NCBI GenBank assembly: GCA_032717465.1
Contig: CM064715.1
Span: forward strand, 38,616,659 to 38,680,658
DNA: 64,000 bases
Reading direction: 5' to 3'
Origin: Coenobita brevimanus
Lineage: Eukaryota; Arthropoda; Malacostraca; Decapoda; Coenobitidae
This document shows positions 26,231-39,329 of this stretch, in pieces. The notes beneath the pieces are model-generated. The model ran no database searches, was not told the origin of the DNA, and saw only the letters and a program-made list of their open reading frames with translations. Position numbers and translations under genes: made by a program. Each line of letters starts with the position of its first letter. The stretch's first letter is position 1.

Positions 26231-26990
26231 AATAAGAAAAATTATCCTCAGTTTCACATATCTCTCGTATTTCTTGGTTCTTCATTTCTACCTCATCTCT
26301 ACCTGCATTGTCTCATCTCTCCCTTGCCTTGCCTCACCTCATCCTTACCATGCTTTACTTCTCCTCTTTCTTCTTCTTCACCTCTTTCTATCTCACTTCA
26401 TCATACCCTTCCTTTACTCTACACCTCCACTTCCGAAATCATCCTATCATCCTTTTATCCCATCCCTCTCATCCTCTTGCCTCTCCCTTACCTCATCCTT
26501 TTGCTAGTTGACCCTTGCCTCATCCTAATCTAATTCTTCTCCACCCACATCATCACTGTCCTCTCTTCACCTCACTCTGACTCCTACCCCATCATTGTCT
26601 CACCTGAACCTAATCTCTTGCTTCACTCGAACTTTCCCAGTCTCTCTTACTTCTTCCATACCGGAACTATATCAACACCTTACTTCAGCCTCATCCTAAC
26701 CTCACTCCTACCTCATCTTTGATTGACTTCTACCTAACCCTTGCTTCATCTCAACCTTCCTTGCTTCGCTCAACCTTACTCGTACCTCACTTTCCTGACA
26801 CTTGTTTCATCCTGCCTTGCCTCTACTTATCATCGCACCCTCTCCCAACTTTGCATCTGCCTCATCAAACATTTATTTTTTTGCTGCTTCATTCCAGCTA
26901 CCCTTACCTAACCTCTTGGTCACCCCCATCCCATTGTAGTCCCAGCCTCATCTTACCCTCGCCCTAACATCATGCCGAATTCACTGTCAT
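26231..26990 (+). repeat. Degenerate CCTCATCCTTACC/CTTGCCTCA minisatellite
   Basis: Short C/T-rich words (CTCATC, CCTTGCCTC, TACCTCA) recur irregularly across 750 bp. Related words return at 28990-29165. Confidence 0.65.
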
Positions 26991-26999
26991 AATGAATTT

Positions 27000-28025
<1,026 letters not shown>

Positions 28026-28029
28026 AGAC

Positions 28030-28135
28030 CATTTTGATTTAGCAGGGGACAGGGCGACATGGAGGCGATTTGTTTATGGCCACCCCTTACGGATATAAAG
28101 ACATCTGGCTATAAACAGGTAGATAGATAGAGCAG
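28030..28135 (+). mobile_element. RTE-like LINE 3' end fragment (copy C)
   Basis: GACAGGGCGACATGGAGGCG followed by ATTTGTTTATGGCCACCCCT and TACGG encodes the same RATWRRFV.GHP C-terminus as the minus-strand copy at 62577-62936. It ends in AGATAGATAG. Only the last ~90 bp of the LINE are present. Confidence 0.7.
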
Positions 28136-28393
28136 GAAAAAACCCTAGGACTTAAGGAGCTACTGTATATCCTTCTTTCATCCAGTTATATGCCACGCAA
28201 GTTCTTTGGCTGTCTCAGCTTAAATACCTTGCATACTCACACATTCATCTACCATTTGAACCCACCATTTTCTTGCTCCAATGCTGGGTTAAAGGAACGC
28301 TGAATATCACGGTGAATTTATACTTACCGGAGTTAGGAATCGCAGTTACAGGTGGAAGTAACTCATAATAGGCTAAATATAGGCTGTTTTTTC

Positions 28394-28397
<4 letters not shown>
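28136..28397. other. Unassigned spacer
   Basis: No recognised feature. Confidence 0.35.
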
Positions 28398-28435
<38 letters not shown>

Positions 28436-29165
28436 CTCTCTTCCTCTTGTTTTTGCCTTCCTATGTCCTTTTACGCCTCACACAAATTCTCCTTTTCATC
28501 ATTCTTCTCATTTGTCTCTCTTCTCATCCCCTCTCCTCTTTCTTTTTCAGCTTCCTCTTCTTGTTCCCTGTTTTCTTCTCTACCTTGCCCTCTCTTACCT
28601 TACGTCCCTCAAACTTTCTTCCAATATTTTCTTCCCCTCATCTCTCCTCTCACGTCTTGTCTCTCTTCTCTTGTCCTTTCCATCCTTTTTGTCTCTCCCA
28701 GTCTTCACCTATTCCTCTCAAACATTGTCCTTTTTCTTTCATTTCTTCCTCACTTTTTCAACTTCTCACCTTTCATTTTTCCCCCTCTTCTCTCACTCTA
28801 GACTTTACTCCCTATCTAAGCTCATCTTTTCTTTCCTCTATATCTTCTTGCTTCTCTCTGTCCAGTCCTCTCTTCTCCCATCTCTCACATCCTTACTTTT
28901 ACCACTGCACCTGCCTCATTCCTGCTTCATTCTGCTTCACCTGCGACTATCCTTCCCTAACCTGCCTAAATTTTTACGTAACATAATTTCTTACCTCACC
29001 ACATACTTGGCTTAACCTGCCTCACCTCTTTCTTATCCTAGCCACTCTGCCTTCTTCTGCCTCATTTTTGCCTCACCAAGTTTTACCTTACTACTACATC
29101 CCTGCCTCACCCTGGCTCACCCCTACCTCACCTCTGCCTCAACCCTGCTTTACCCTGCCTTCATG
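28398..29165. repeat. Pyrimidine tract with (TC)n, ending in CCTCACC repeats
   Basis: (TC)n 28398-28431, C/T-rich to 28985, then CTGCCTCACC/CTACCTCACC words to 29165. Long Ser/Phe/Pro frames are artefacts. Confidence 0.85.
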
Positions 29166-29246
29166 ACCACGCGAGGCAGCGAGGTTGTGAAGACTGAATG
29201 TTTCCCCGTCAACATGACCACCCGTGTGTGTAGAGTGACGGCTCAT

Positions 29247-29249
<3 letters not shown>

Positions 29250-29288
<39 letters not shown>

Positions 29289-29577
29289 GATGGTGGTGGA
29301 AAGATGCAGCAGTTGGTTGCAGATTGAAAGGATGCCAGGCTGAATCCATAGCTGGGCAAGGAAGCTTCTGGAACTGAATTTCGTTAAAACAGTCTCTACC
29401 GGTCTTCCACAGAGCCGCACCAACAGTTCTGAGTGGAACAGTCGTAGCATGTGTTCAGTATGAACGGTGGGCATTAGCGTCGAACCTGTGGCATGCAAAG
29501 ACGTCTGGAAAAGAGGAGGGCTGCTGGTGCTGAAAGAATTAATAGTTTACTCTTTGTCTGAAACATAAAGAAGTAAT

Positions 29578-29620
<43 letters not shown>

Positions 29621-29784
29621 GAACAAATGAATGTGTACATTGAAGAATCCTTAGCATACATGCATATACTAGTATATGCAAAGGAGTGCGCGTGTGCGCA
29701 TGTACACACACACGCACACACATGGGGAGGACAAATGAGTGCTTACATGGTAGAATGTTTAGCATAGATGAACACGCAAACGCG

Positions 29785-29875
<91 letters not shown>

Positions 29876-29891
29876 AAAGAGGAGGTCAGGG

Positions 29892-29930
<39 letters not shown>
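29250..29930. repeat. Cluster of (CA)n microsatellites and (TC)n
   Basis: (CA)n at 29250-29286, 29578-29618 and 29785-29870, the last preceded by CGCGCGCGCG; (TC)n 29893-29929. Between them, ACAAATGA.TG..TACAT.G..GAAT words at 29625 and 29732 suggest a local duplication of about 107 bp. Confidence 0.9.
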
Positions 29931-29933
<3 letters not shown>

Positions 29934-30580
29934 GTTTCAATATTCTTCCCTAGAGTTCCCGATGCATAGTTCAGTCATATCCTTCCATCCTCACTCCCAC
30001 ACTGACGAGCCACAGGCCCTGCTCACGTTATAATCTTACCTCTAATTGGAAGGAAGTCGTGGTCAGGCACTTACATCGAACAAAGATCTAGTGAGCAGCG
30101 TTAAGATGGTAGTTCAGCGCTTTACTAGATTGCAGGAGGAACACCTGGCGACATCATACAGTCTATGGAGAGCATCGAACCACAAACAATAGTCTTTGTT
30201 CGGTGTGAAATCCTGTCTGCAGTCTTCCTTCCAGCCAGGGATACGATTTCAGAGTAAACAGGAATCATGGTTCAGTAGTGTTCCTCTGCAGGTGAATATG
30301 CCACTGTAACAAATAACATGCTAACTCATCTCTGCCAGGCATTAACTGAAACAGAATACTAAAGCTGCCCTGATTATGACAGAGTTAATAGTAATAGGAT
30401 AAGCTTCAGCAGATTTACATGACTCACTCGTTCGCAGAAAAAATCGTCTGTGGAGCAGACTATTAGAGTTGTCACAATCGTGAGGGTTTAGTGACATGTT
30501 AACCGAACAAATACCATACTAACATACAGCACCAATAACTGCTTTTCAGTTGGGCACAAAATCCAATTTGCTAATACAGC
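29931..30580. other. Unassigned non-coding sequence
   Basis: No supported gene or repeat. Confidence 0.35.
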
Positions 30581-30790
30581 ATTTCGTTTGGGCACTAGTA
30601 TATCACTCCATCTTGGCGCCTACATATCGTTCCTAACGTAACTTTACCTAAACTAAACTGACCTAACCTAACCTAGTATAACCTATCCTAACTTAACCTA
30701 ACCTAACCTAACCTATCCTAAGGTTAGTAAGTAGTAACGATATGTTGGTGCCCAAATGATGTGATATACTGGCGCCCAAATGAAATACTA
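30581..30790. repeat. Palindrome with telomere-like (CCTAA)n loop
   Basis: Left arm 30581-30640 (ATTTCGTTTGGGCACTAGTA, then ATCACTCC...GGCGCCTACATATCGTT) is repeated in inverse at about 30733-30788 (AACGATATGTTGGTGCCCAA...GTGATATACTGGCGCCCAAA, TGAAAT). Between them 30649-30727 is degenerate ACCTAACCTAACCTA, that is (TTAGG)n on the minus strand, the arthropod telomere repeat. Confidence 0.8.
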
Positions 30791-31370
30791 ACGTACTAGT
30801 AATCCTGACAGTCATGCTAAGTGAATGATCTAGCTGATCTTACTATCAGCTAGATCATATATTACGTGAATAAGCCATCAAATATCTTGATATACTGTCA
30901 TACTAACTGAAAATACTCTCATATCAACTGGATATGTTAACGAACATTAGCTAAACATAGTATAATTTCTTAATATACCAACATCCTAACAACTTAAAAA
31001 AACGAGCCTGCTAACACAATAAACACACTGGACAGTTTCACACACTACTTGAGCATACTTACATATATCAAATGAACACACAAAGTGAACACCCCTACAG
31101 AGGAACTGAACAAACTAACAAGAGAACAAAAGTAACCATAGCAAAATAACAACATTATATTATCTGAAAGTAAAAATTGAATATACCAACATGCAAGCTA
31201 AATGTGCTAACATCAGAACAAACTCCTGTATAAAACATTCTAAGCATGCCGAGTGAAAATACAGACTGAACATACTAGCATACTAACAGCACACTAACGG
31301 CACCCACCAGCATACTAACCCACACTAGCTGAATATACGAGAGCGGCGTTATCGGATCCAATCTAACTTA
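30791..31370 (+). repeat. Degenerate ACATACTAAC-type repeat region
   Basis: Words ACTAAC, CATACTAAC, GAACATACTAGCATACTAAC and AATATACCAAC recur irregularly. No frame. Confidence 0.5.
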
Positions 31371-31469
31371 ATTAAATCTAGCGTACCATTATCTTGGAAA
31401 ACTCATCACACCTTCCGCTAACCCAGTATAGTCTGCCTTGATAACTTGCCTTGAACTTGATCCACGCCG

Positions 31470-31660
31470 TCTTGTGGTGATGATGATGATGATGATGATG
31501 ATGATCCCTGCTTTGAACCATCCCTCTCTCAAACCCATAACCAATAACCACCCTTTTAGTGATGATGATGATGATGATTTGAACCACCCTTCTCTCAAAC
31601 CCTTAACCCTTAACCACCCTTTTAGTGATGATGATGATGATCCCTACCTGGTACTACCTT
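31470..31660 (+). repeat. Tandem duplication (~75 bp) containing (GAT)n
   Basis: (GATGAT)n at 31476-31505, 31560-31579 and 31626-31641. The block TTTGAACCA.CCCT.CTCTCAAACCC...AACCACCCTTTTAGT between them is repeated twice. Confidence 0.85.
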
Positions 31661-33369
31661 GAACCCTTGTCCCTGAGCTTGAACTGCCTTTACCTTGGGG
31701 TGCCTTGAACTCTAAATTTATTCCTGTCATAAGTGTTCTTAACAACCTTGATTACCTTAATCTACAATACAAAGATTAAGTAGCGTACTAATGGTCGGGA
31801 TAATTTTAGGATTTTTTTCCAGCCAGCCCCAGCAATTTTATCATCTGAGAAAGAGTCATAGGCACATGAGAGTATTGGCTCCCATGTAATGTATACCATG
31901 ATGAAAGATTAAAAAACATTTCTTTTTAGATGTCAGGTAATCAAGGAATGAAAGAGCAGCTGATGAATAATGAAAAGCGGAGGTCGGAAAAAAATATATC
32001 ACTTGCAAGAAACTGTAAGGTATGGATAACAACGAGGAAAACAAAAAGATGGAATAAAAAAAAAATAAATCACCGATCAAAAAGCGAAAGTTTGAAGTTT
32101 TATCCATTGAATAACTGAAGGAAAATCTGAAAGATGAACTGCCATTAAATTATGAAATTTTACCGAAAAGAAACTAACTTGGAGTCGGCAATCAGTTACT
32201 CGTATAAAGAGTGAACTATTAACGAAAAAAAAAAAAAACTGATTTGTAAAAAAATATAAGAGTGAACCCGAAGAAATTAAGTCAAGGGTGTTCGAAATTA
32301 AATATGAAAGAAATTGGAAAAAATCTGCGAAGGTCTGCCGTGTGAACTGCCTCAAAATAAAGAAAGTAGATAAATAAATATACTACATCTATTAAATAAT
32401 TAATTAATTCATTAATTTACCTATTTCTTTATTCTGAGGCATTTCATGCCGTAGAACTTCTCGAAGAATGTCTCAAGATTTAATAACAGGAAATAAATTA
32501 AAAATAAATCAAGTCTGTACAGCTGCAGTAGGAAAAATATCAAGAAGCTCTGGATTAGGGTACGCCAATATGAGTACAAATGAAATTCTGACGTACATCG
32601 CCATAGTAGGAAAAACATCAAGAACTTCCGAAGCATAACCCGCAAAGAAAGAAAAATATTTGAAATTACGAAGTAATCACCATGTCGAAATAATAGCAAA
32701 CACATTAGTAGTAAAAGCCGTCAAAGTAGGAAAAATGGCATGAATCTGTAAACCGCTATTGAAAAAATAAAAAATGGCAAAATGTTCTGACGTAAACCAC
32801 AAGTGCAGAAAAAAATTGGATCCAGTTTCAGAAATTCTGGAACAACCACAACTATGTAAAAGTGAGATTATGCGGGGAAAAAAAAATATATATATGTCTC
32901 AAAATAGCAGCATATGAAGGAAGAATTATTAGCACAAATTGGCAAGTTTTAAAATATAGACCATAAACACAAAATAAAAACGACTTACTGTTCCTTAACG
33001 TTAACAATATCCGGTTCACTGCAATGAGAATTTTCAGTTCGTTGCTTACTCCGGATGATTTTACTTCATCTTTGGAAAGACCTCTCGTCTTAAACGTGTT
33101 GAAACTTATCATTATCTAACCTCTCCATTAAAAAAAATATAAGTTCATTAAAATCGCATGGACACAGCAAGAATGAATTATAAAATTGTCATTGGAGTAG
33201 AATGGTTAAAAACTGAAACTGCAATTCAAACTTAGGATGAGAACCTCAATCCAGCCCTAAAAATAGAAGTATATACAAAAGCTAGAAATAACATGTTCTT
33301 CAGAGTAAAACATTGATGATAAAATTGAGGAAAATCTTGCGTTTATGAAGAGGACATCCATCCATTTCC
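31661..33369. other. AT-rich, mostly unique non-coding sequence
   Basis: A-rich plus strand with many short stops. A weak duplication GTAGGAAAAA.ATCAAGAA occurs near 32527 and 32608. Frames up to 94 residues are Phe/Leu-rich and unrecognised. No gene supported. Confidence 0.4.
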
Positions 33370-33815
33370 CAGTTGTGTGTTAAGCCATTAATAAAAACAT
33401 GCTCTTGCGCCTGGTCTGTGCGGGAGGGCGGGAGAAGCGGGTCAGGGAGGAGGAGGGAGGGAAGATGGAGAGGCTGGAGGAAGGAAGATGGAGGAGGAGC
33501 AGCGGCAGCCAACTCGGTAATTAGACAGATCAATCATCCCAGAGATCGCTACCCGGCTAATTACGTGGCCACATTATATAGCTGGCAAGGGTAGGATCCG
33601 GGGGAGAGGGATAGCGAGTCTTGAGAAGAAGGGATAATGATTTCTGGGTCGGGCATTCCTAAAGGTGAGAGTCCCGCTGTGTTTATCTTACATCCCCGAC
33701 TAGCCAGCTCATCACGTCAGGCTAATACCAGATCGTAGGATGATATCGAGGTCACGGGTCAACGGCAAAATGAAATTCTTCTCCTAACCTTTTTCCGTGT
33801 TTACGCAATTAAGAG
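33370..33815. promoter_or_regulatory. Candidate regulatory island (homeodomain-like and forkhead-like words)
   Basis: This block is unlike its neighbours: not repetitive and locally GC-rich. It carries TAATTA at 33518-33523 and 33558-33563, ATCAATCA at 33529-33536, a TATA-like ATTATATAG near 33573-33581, and TGTTTAC (33798-33804) beside CAATTA. Such words match homeodomain, Pbx/Exd-type and forkhead sites but are short and could be chance. No transcript or gene is visible nearby. Confidence 0.2.
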
Positions 33816-34289
33816 CCGTCTGATTCCTCCCTCCCTTTCTTAGCTATTTTCCCTTCATTTTTTTAAAGTGCCGACAGAGAAGTGAATATAATATCTTTTC
33901 ACCTTATCACTGCAGCGCGAAAGAACTCATTTGTGCCCGGCGTAAGTGTTTTATTAATAGTTTGTTCCCCTGGAGTGTGTGGCTGGGAGGAGAACCACCT
34001 GCAACACCACGACTTAATGGCTTCATCACAGGCTGTTTGGTGCTGGTGCTGTGGTGGTGTATGGAGGCGAAGTCTTTAGTGGTCATTTACTCTCCTAATG
34101 GCTCAGTTTTTTTGATGCGGTAATGATGCTAAGTTTAGGCGGAGAGAAATTAGAGGTCATAGTTGTCAGTGTCTTTCTTATTCCTTGTTACTTTATGATG
34201 ATATTTTGGCACAGTTGTTGAGATTTAGGGAACACAAGCATCCCCATCTATTTCTCCTTAATGTACATAGGCTGCCTTGTTCCTACTTA
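33816..34289. other. Unassigned non-coding sequence
   Basis: No supported gene. A 65-residue frame at 33882-34079 is unrecognised. Confidence 0.35.
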
Positions 34290-35440
34290 GCTTCCCACTC
34301 TTCTCCGGTCCTATGCTTTCTCCATCTGCCCCAGACCTTTTCTCTTTTCTATAATATTCTCCTCCCGCGTCTCCCCAACCTTCTCCACAACACCCAACTT
34401 TCAGCCTCCCGTTTTCCAGCTTCCCTCTCTCCCCCAGCTACATCCTTCCCCTCCTCTAATTCTCTTCTCCTCTCTCTCTCCAACTTTCCCTGTTTCACCT
34501 AACGCCTACTGTAACTCCCGCTTCCCAAAATTCTCAAGTCAAACCAGCTACCCTCTACCCTAGCTCCCAGTCCTTCCCATAACCCCCTTTCTTTAGTTTT
34601 TCTCGCCTTTCCGAGATCTCCTTATTTTTTAATATCCTTCCACAGTTTCCACGCTCATCAACTGCAAGTTCCTCTCGCATCCCAACCACTCAGCTCCCTC
34701 TGGATCCCATAATCCCCTTTCTTATCTCTCCCTCAGCTTTCAGTTCTCTCCATCATCCCCAACACCTGCAATCCCTGTCTCCCTCATCTCCAGGCTCTCT
34801 CCGCATCCCCTAAACTTTCTCCATCTCCCTTAGTCGCCCCCTTCCCCTTCCCCTCGTCCTTTCCAGCCTTCCTACTAATTCCTCTCTCTTCTCCAGTCAC
34901 TCAGTTCTCTCCGTTTCTACTAAGCTTTTCCCTTGTCCCTCAGTCCTCTCCTCCACCTCATTTCTCCTAGTCCTCCACCTAACCCTCTCACTTCTCCAGT
35001 CATCCAATTCTCTCCTTTTCCCTCAAGCTTTCTCAGTGTACCTGAACTCTCCCGTTGTCTCTTCGCGTTTTACTCACCTCCTGAAACACATACCAAGTCT
35101 TCCCACAACGCTTCCGGCCTCCCTACCACTTTTCCTATCTCCCAAACTCACTTCATCTCCCTAACCCTGTCTCACCCGGCCCCCCTCCTCCCCCCGCTAC
35201 CCCCAGTAACCAGTTTCCTCCAATTCTCTCAATTTTTATCCATCTTCCTTGCTCCATCTTATTCATCTTTTTTCTAATTTTCATCCCATTCTTCCACTCT
35301 CACCCCATTACCCGATTTTCTCCGTTCCCTCCAAGTCTTCCCTTACCCCCCCATTTAACTCCAGCCCTTCCCTTTACCACCCCCTCTATCTCCCTTCATC
35401 CCTCCCCACGACCCATCCCTCCCCCACCCCATCATCACCA
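34290..35440. repeat. Pyrimidine-rich degenerate minisatellite
   Basis: C/T-biased for 1.1 kb with recurring CTCTCC, CCCTCAGT, CCAGTCA.TCA.TTCTCTCC and CCCTAA.C words. Unit length is irregular (roughly 50-60 bp). Confidence 0.75.
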
Positions 35441-35559
35441 CCTCATAACCCCACTTGGTCAGAGGGTTACCACTTGGCTTGCTGCTCATTTGCATATTAA
35501 GCAGCTCGCTCCAGACTTCGCCGCTGGAAGACTTGGTACCTGGCTGGGTGAGTTAGGTG

Positions 35560-36230
35560 CAGGCCAGGGCAGTGAGTCGGGTGGATTTGGTGAGTTGTAT
35601 TTAGTGAGTCACGTGGATATGATGAGTCAGATGGATTTGGTGATCTGGATGGATCTGGTGACTCGGATAGATCTAATAAGTTGGGCATATTTCATGAGGC
35701 AGGCGGACCTGACGAATAGGGTGTATTTGGTGAGTCGCGTAGATATGATGAGTCAGGTAGATTTGGTGAGACAGGTGAGTTTAGTGAATCTGATGGAGTT
35801 AGCGAGTTGGATGGATTTGGTGAGTCAAGTAAATCTTATGAGTCACGTGTATCTGGTAAATCCTACTGAACTGGTGAGTAAGGCGATTAGGTGAATCGGG
35901 TGGATTTAGAGAGTGAGGTAAATGCTGATGTTTTAAGTCTGCGAGTCAGAATCAACTGAGAAGATGTGATGTTGAATCAAGCTAACACATACATGTTAAT
36001 GAGTCAGGTGAATATTAGGTTATTTAGATAGACAGATGGTACAATGCCGGTGAGTCAAGTGATGCTGATTTGTTGGTGGGTAAGGTGGATGAGTTGGTGA
36101 GTCAGGTGAGTGGTTGTGCTAGTGAGACGGGTGGATGATAGCTAATGTCTATGAGTTAGGTTAATTGCGTGTTAGTGAGTCAGGTGAAAGCTAGTCTATT
36201 GATTTAGTGAGTCAGTTGGTAGTTGAGTCC
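35560..36230 (+). repeat. 21-bp degenerate minisatellite (GAGTCAGGTGGATTTGGT)
   Basis: About 25-30 imperfect units of GTGAGTCAGGTGGATTTGGT and variants. Because 21 is divisible by 3 the frame 35490-35894 stays open and reads as a 7-residue repeat (V-S-x-V-D-L/M-M). After about 35890 stops appear. I read it as a minisatellite rather than a gene. Confidence 0.85.
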
Positions 36231-36299
36231 CGCCCTGAGGCCAGTATGGACAGGAAAGACGGACTGACCGCCAATTAGACGCTAACTACCCTTCGTCAT

Positions 36300-36520
36300 T
36301 ATACCTACTCTTCCAAAGCTCATTTTCTACTACCACTTCAGTATTTGCTACCTGTAAGCTTCCTTATTATTGCTGCATCAGTATATATTACCAAGCTCAT
36401 TTCTTGCTGCCAATCTCTTAAGCTTATTACTATCGCATCAAAATCTCCCAAGTTAATTTCTTGCTGCTGCATCAGTCTCACAGGCATATTTCTTAATGTC
36501 TAGTCAAAATCTCCCTTGAA
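36300..36520 (+). repeat. ~50-60-bp degenerate repeat (AAGCTCATTTCTTGCTGC)
   Basis: Four units: AAAGCTCATTTTCTACTACC, CCAAGCTCATTTCTTGCTGC, CAAGTTAATTTCTTGCTGCT and CAGGCATATTTCTTAATGTC. Each is followed by a GCATCAG or ATCAAAATCTCCC word. Confidence 0.65.
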
Positions 36521-36539
36521 GTACCTTGACTTTTTTTAA

Positions 36540-36631
36540 TTTTATTCTTTTTACTGTCAGATAATTTTTTCTTCAGCTTAAGAGAAGCTTCCGGTACTGG
36601 AGGGACTGGGAAGAGTCACCATAATTCCTTT

Positions 36632-36720
<89 letters not shown>

Positions 36721-37080
36721 TCCTTGCTACTGCTTAACAATTCTATTCAGTTTACGGGAAAACCTTTAGTGATGGGAGGTTACATACACTCTTCAGTAAA
36801 TGACTTGTTACAATTTTATTCTTGCAACTAAAGACATTGTATTCAGCTTAAGTGAGGCCTTTGGTGGTAATGGGGTTAAAAGCAATCTTTAATAACGCCT
36901 TCAGTATCATGATGTCTTTGGTATTATAATCTTGCCCATGCTTAGAGAAGATTCAGGTAGTGAAGTGGAAAATGAGTAAGAGATAGGTTCGTGTGTTAAT
37001 TACTATTTTATTACATCTTTCCTAGTTTTATAATTGCCTTGTTCAAGTAGTACATAAAGATATTAGAGAAATAATGACCT
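36540..37080 (+). repeat. Tandem foldback-family units with internal (GT)n
   Basis: Left-arm/core units at about 36555-36625 (CTTCAGCTTAAGAGAAGCTT, GGTACTGGAGGGACTGGG), 36735-36785 and 36820-36875. (GT)n at 36634-36712 sits between the first two. No right arms are obvious here. Confidence 0.6.
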
Positions 37081-37560
37081 TGTGTGAGAAGTCGTGATAT
37101 TGATGTGCTTTTTAATTACAGCGAGAAATAAGTTAAAAGGAAAGGGTTTATTGCCAATTTAAGCGATTATTTTGTTTATAATCTTTGGTGCATTTTTTTC
37201 TTTAATTACTTGCTCAGAGGGCGACTCTCCCGAGGTGAATAAAACTGAATGGCAGTAGCAAGAAAAAAAATAATACAAATGAGAGTTAATGGATATTATC
37301 TGTAACTCTTCCTTACAAGGATGCTCTCTTAACCTAAATAAAGTCGTTTGATGGTACACGATGAACACAAATGATGATAATAGTGTTACTGATGATAAAA
37401 AAAAAAAAAAAAAAAAAAAGATAATAAAGGTATCGTGCTGTAAGAGAGTAACCCTTTGAATTAGGTGACATTTTAGTCTCTTGCTGCTGTCTCCCGACGC
37501 TTTTACTCAGCCGAGGGGAAATTTTCGAACTCGAGGGGTTAGAAATGGCCACTTGCCATC
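37081..37560. repeat. Foldback-family arms, decayed
   Basis: Right arms near 37217-37262 (AGGTGAATAAAACTGAATGG) and 37322-37350 (GCTCTCTTAACCTAAATAAAG), and a left-arm/core near 37498-37550 (ACTCAGCCGAGGGGAAATTTTCGAACTCGAGGGGTTAG in pieces). An A21 run lies near 37399-37419. Confidence 0.5.
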
Positions 37561-37929
37561 AATACCCGAGTTAAACAGAATGTCTGAATTAAATACCTTA
37601 GTTGTAGTGTACTTCAAGTGAAAAATGTATCCCTGCATCTTTTGTGGTTAATATTTTGCTGTGTATATCCTCGTTGTCACTTTTGATGGTAAGTTCTTGC
37701 ACCTCGAGGATATTATTGTGTATATGATTGCCACCTCCACTAAATTTTGTGTGGCAAAGGCGAGGCCAGATGTCATAAAGAGGTAAGTCAAGGGTATTAT
37801 CTAATCTTTCCAGTTCGAATAGCCTCTGACAGATTAGGTATATTGTGGTGACGTGAAAAATATGAAAGATGCATTATCGTAGTGAAAGGATTGGCCATCT
37901 CATTCCGATGACGTACGTTTGTCTTCCAT
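37561..37929. other. Unassigned spacer
   Basis: No recognised feature. Confidence 0.3.
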
Positions 37930-38075
37930 TACTGCCACCACCAGGCAGGTATATTCAGCTCTGGAGAGACTTTTGAATTGAAAGAGTTTGATATAACTTT
38001 CATGAACCACTTCACTAAGAAAGGTTTATGTTATGGTGAGTACAATCGTCTGTTTTAGCAAGGAAAGCATTGGAT
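37930..38075 (+). repeat. Foldback repeat unit, decayed
   Basis: TATTCAGCTCTGGAGAGAC, CTTTTGAATTGAAAGAGTT, CCACTTCACTAAGAAAGG and CAATCGTCTGTTTTAGCAAG in the family order. Confidence 0.5.
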
Positions 38076-38227
38076 CCAAGGGGTTAAATACTCCTCTTGG
38101 CATTACTGCTTTCTATTGCCCGTCAGGGAGTGGCTGAGCACTTCGTTGGATGAGAAAGTTGGTGGGTTTCATGATGAGTTGTTACTTGTGATTCGGAAAA
38201 GAAAGTTTGTCAATGGATTTAATGATC

Positions 38228-38228
<1 letters not shown>

Positions 38229-38311
<83 letters not shown>

Positions 38312-38316
38312 TGTGA

Positions 38317-38387
<71 letters not shown>

Positions 38388-38419
38388 TATTAGAGAGAGA
38401 GTGAGGGCTGATGGTAAGA

Positions 38420-38461
<42 letters not shown>
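38229..38461. repeat. Composite (GT)n(GA)n(TA)n(GT)n
   Basis: (GT)n 38230-38280, (GA)n 38281-38309, (TA)n 38319-38390, (GT)n 38422-38461. Confidence 0.97.
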
Positions 38462-38463
<2 letters not shown>

Positions 38464-39209
38464 AAAGCTATGACTGGATGACTATATAATGGGTAGGGCG
38501 TGTGTGCGAGTATTGGTATGAGGGTGTGGGTAGTTAATCAAGACCGTGTGCACACGCACATGTGCATCATATGAGAGAATGTGCACACGAGAATCCTTAG
38601 CTGCACCCTCGCACTAATTTACAGGGCCACAGGTGGCCCACAAGCATATACGATACAACTAAAAGTAAGAACGTTCATTACCTGTGAGAGCTTTACGGCT
38701 TTCATATGCACTTTTGTTTTCCAGGGAGGTGTAACTAGAGGTGGAAATCATCAAATAGTTTTCCTGTCCAACGAGAGTTTAACAATGAATAGACAGAATT
38801 AAAACTGTTTTATTCCATTGTGCCCAGACTCGTTAAATATGTAAGACTGAGAAAGTATTCATGATGGTTCTTAGTCAGTTCCTATGAGCGCCAGATAATA
38901 TCATCATGAATCACACAGCACAGTCATACGTTTTCAGGCGGTCAATTGACCAGTTTTAGTCGTGAAGTGTCTGCCACCTGAATGACAAACTAACTCATGC
39001 ACAACTGCGGCTCAATGACTTAATAAATTCAGTCCCTGGAATTAAGAGGAAGACTGTGAAACGCAATGAGGACGAGAGCTGCAGAGTTGACCAGTTGTAC
39101 TCGTATGTATATCTACTGGCCTTTAATTCCTTTAGATCATCTCAAACCTGTGTCAAATCCTGATGAGATCTAAGTTAATTACTGATATTGAAACGGCTTA
39201 AAAGTATTG

Positions 39210-39212
<3 letters not shown>
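38462..39212. other. Unassigned non-coding sequence
   Basis: No supported gene. A 73-residue frame at 38581-38802 has no domain. Confidence 0.35.
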
Positions 39213-39247
<35 letters not shown>

Positions 39248-39292
39248 CTGTCAGTCTATCTATCTATGTATATTTATCTGTCTATCTATGTC
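39213..39292. repeat. (TC)n and TCTA/TCTG microsatellite
   Basis: (TC)n 39213-39242 then TCTATCTATGTA and TCTGTCTATC words. Confidence 0.9.
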
Positions 39293-39329
39293 TACTATTA
39301 CTGCCCGCTGCCTGGCCACTAGGCTAATC

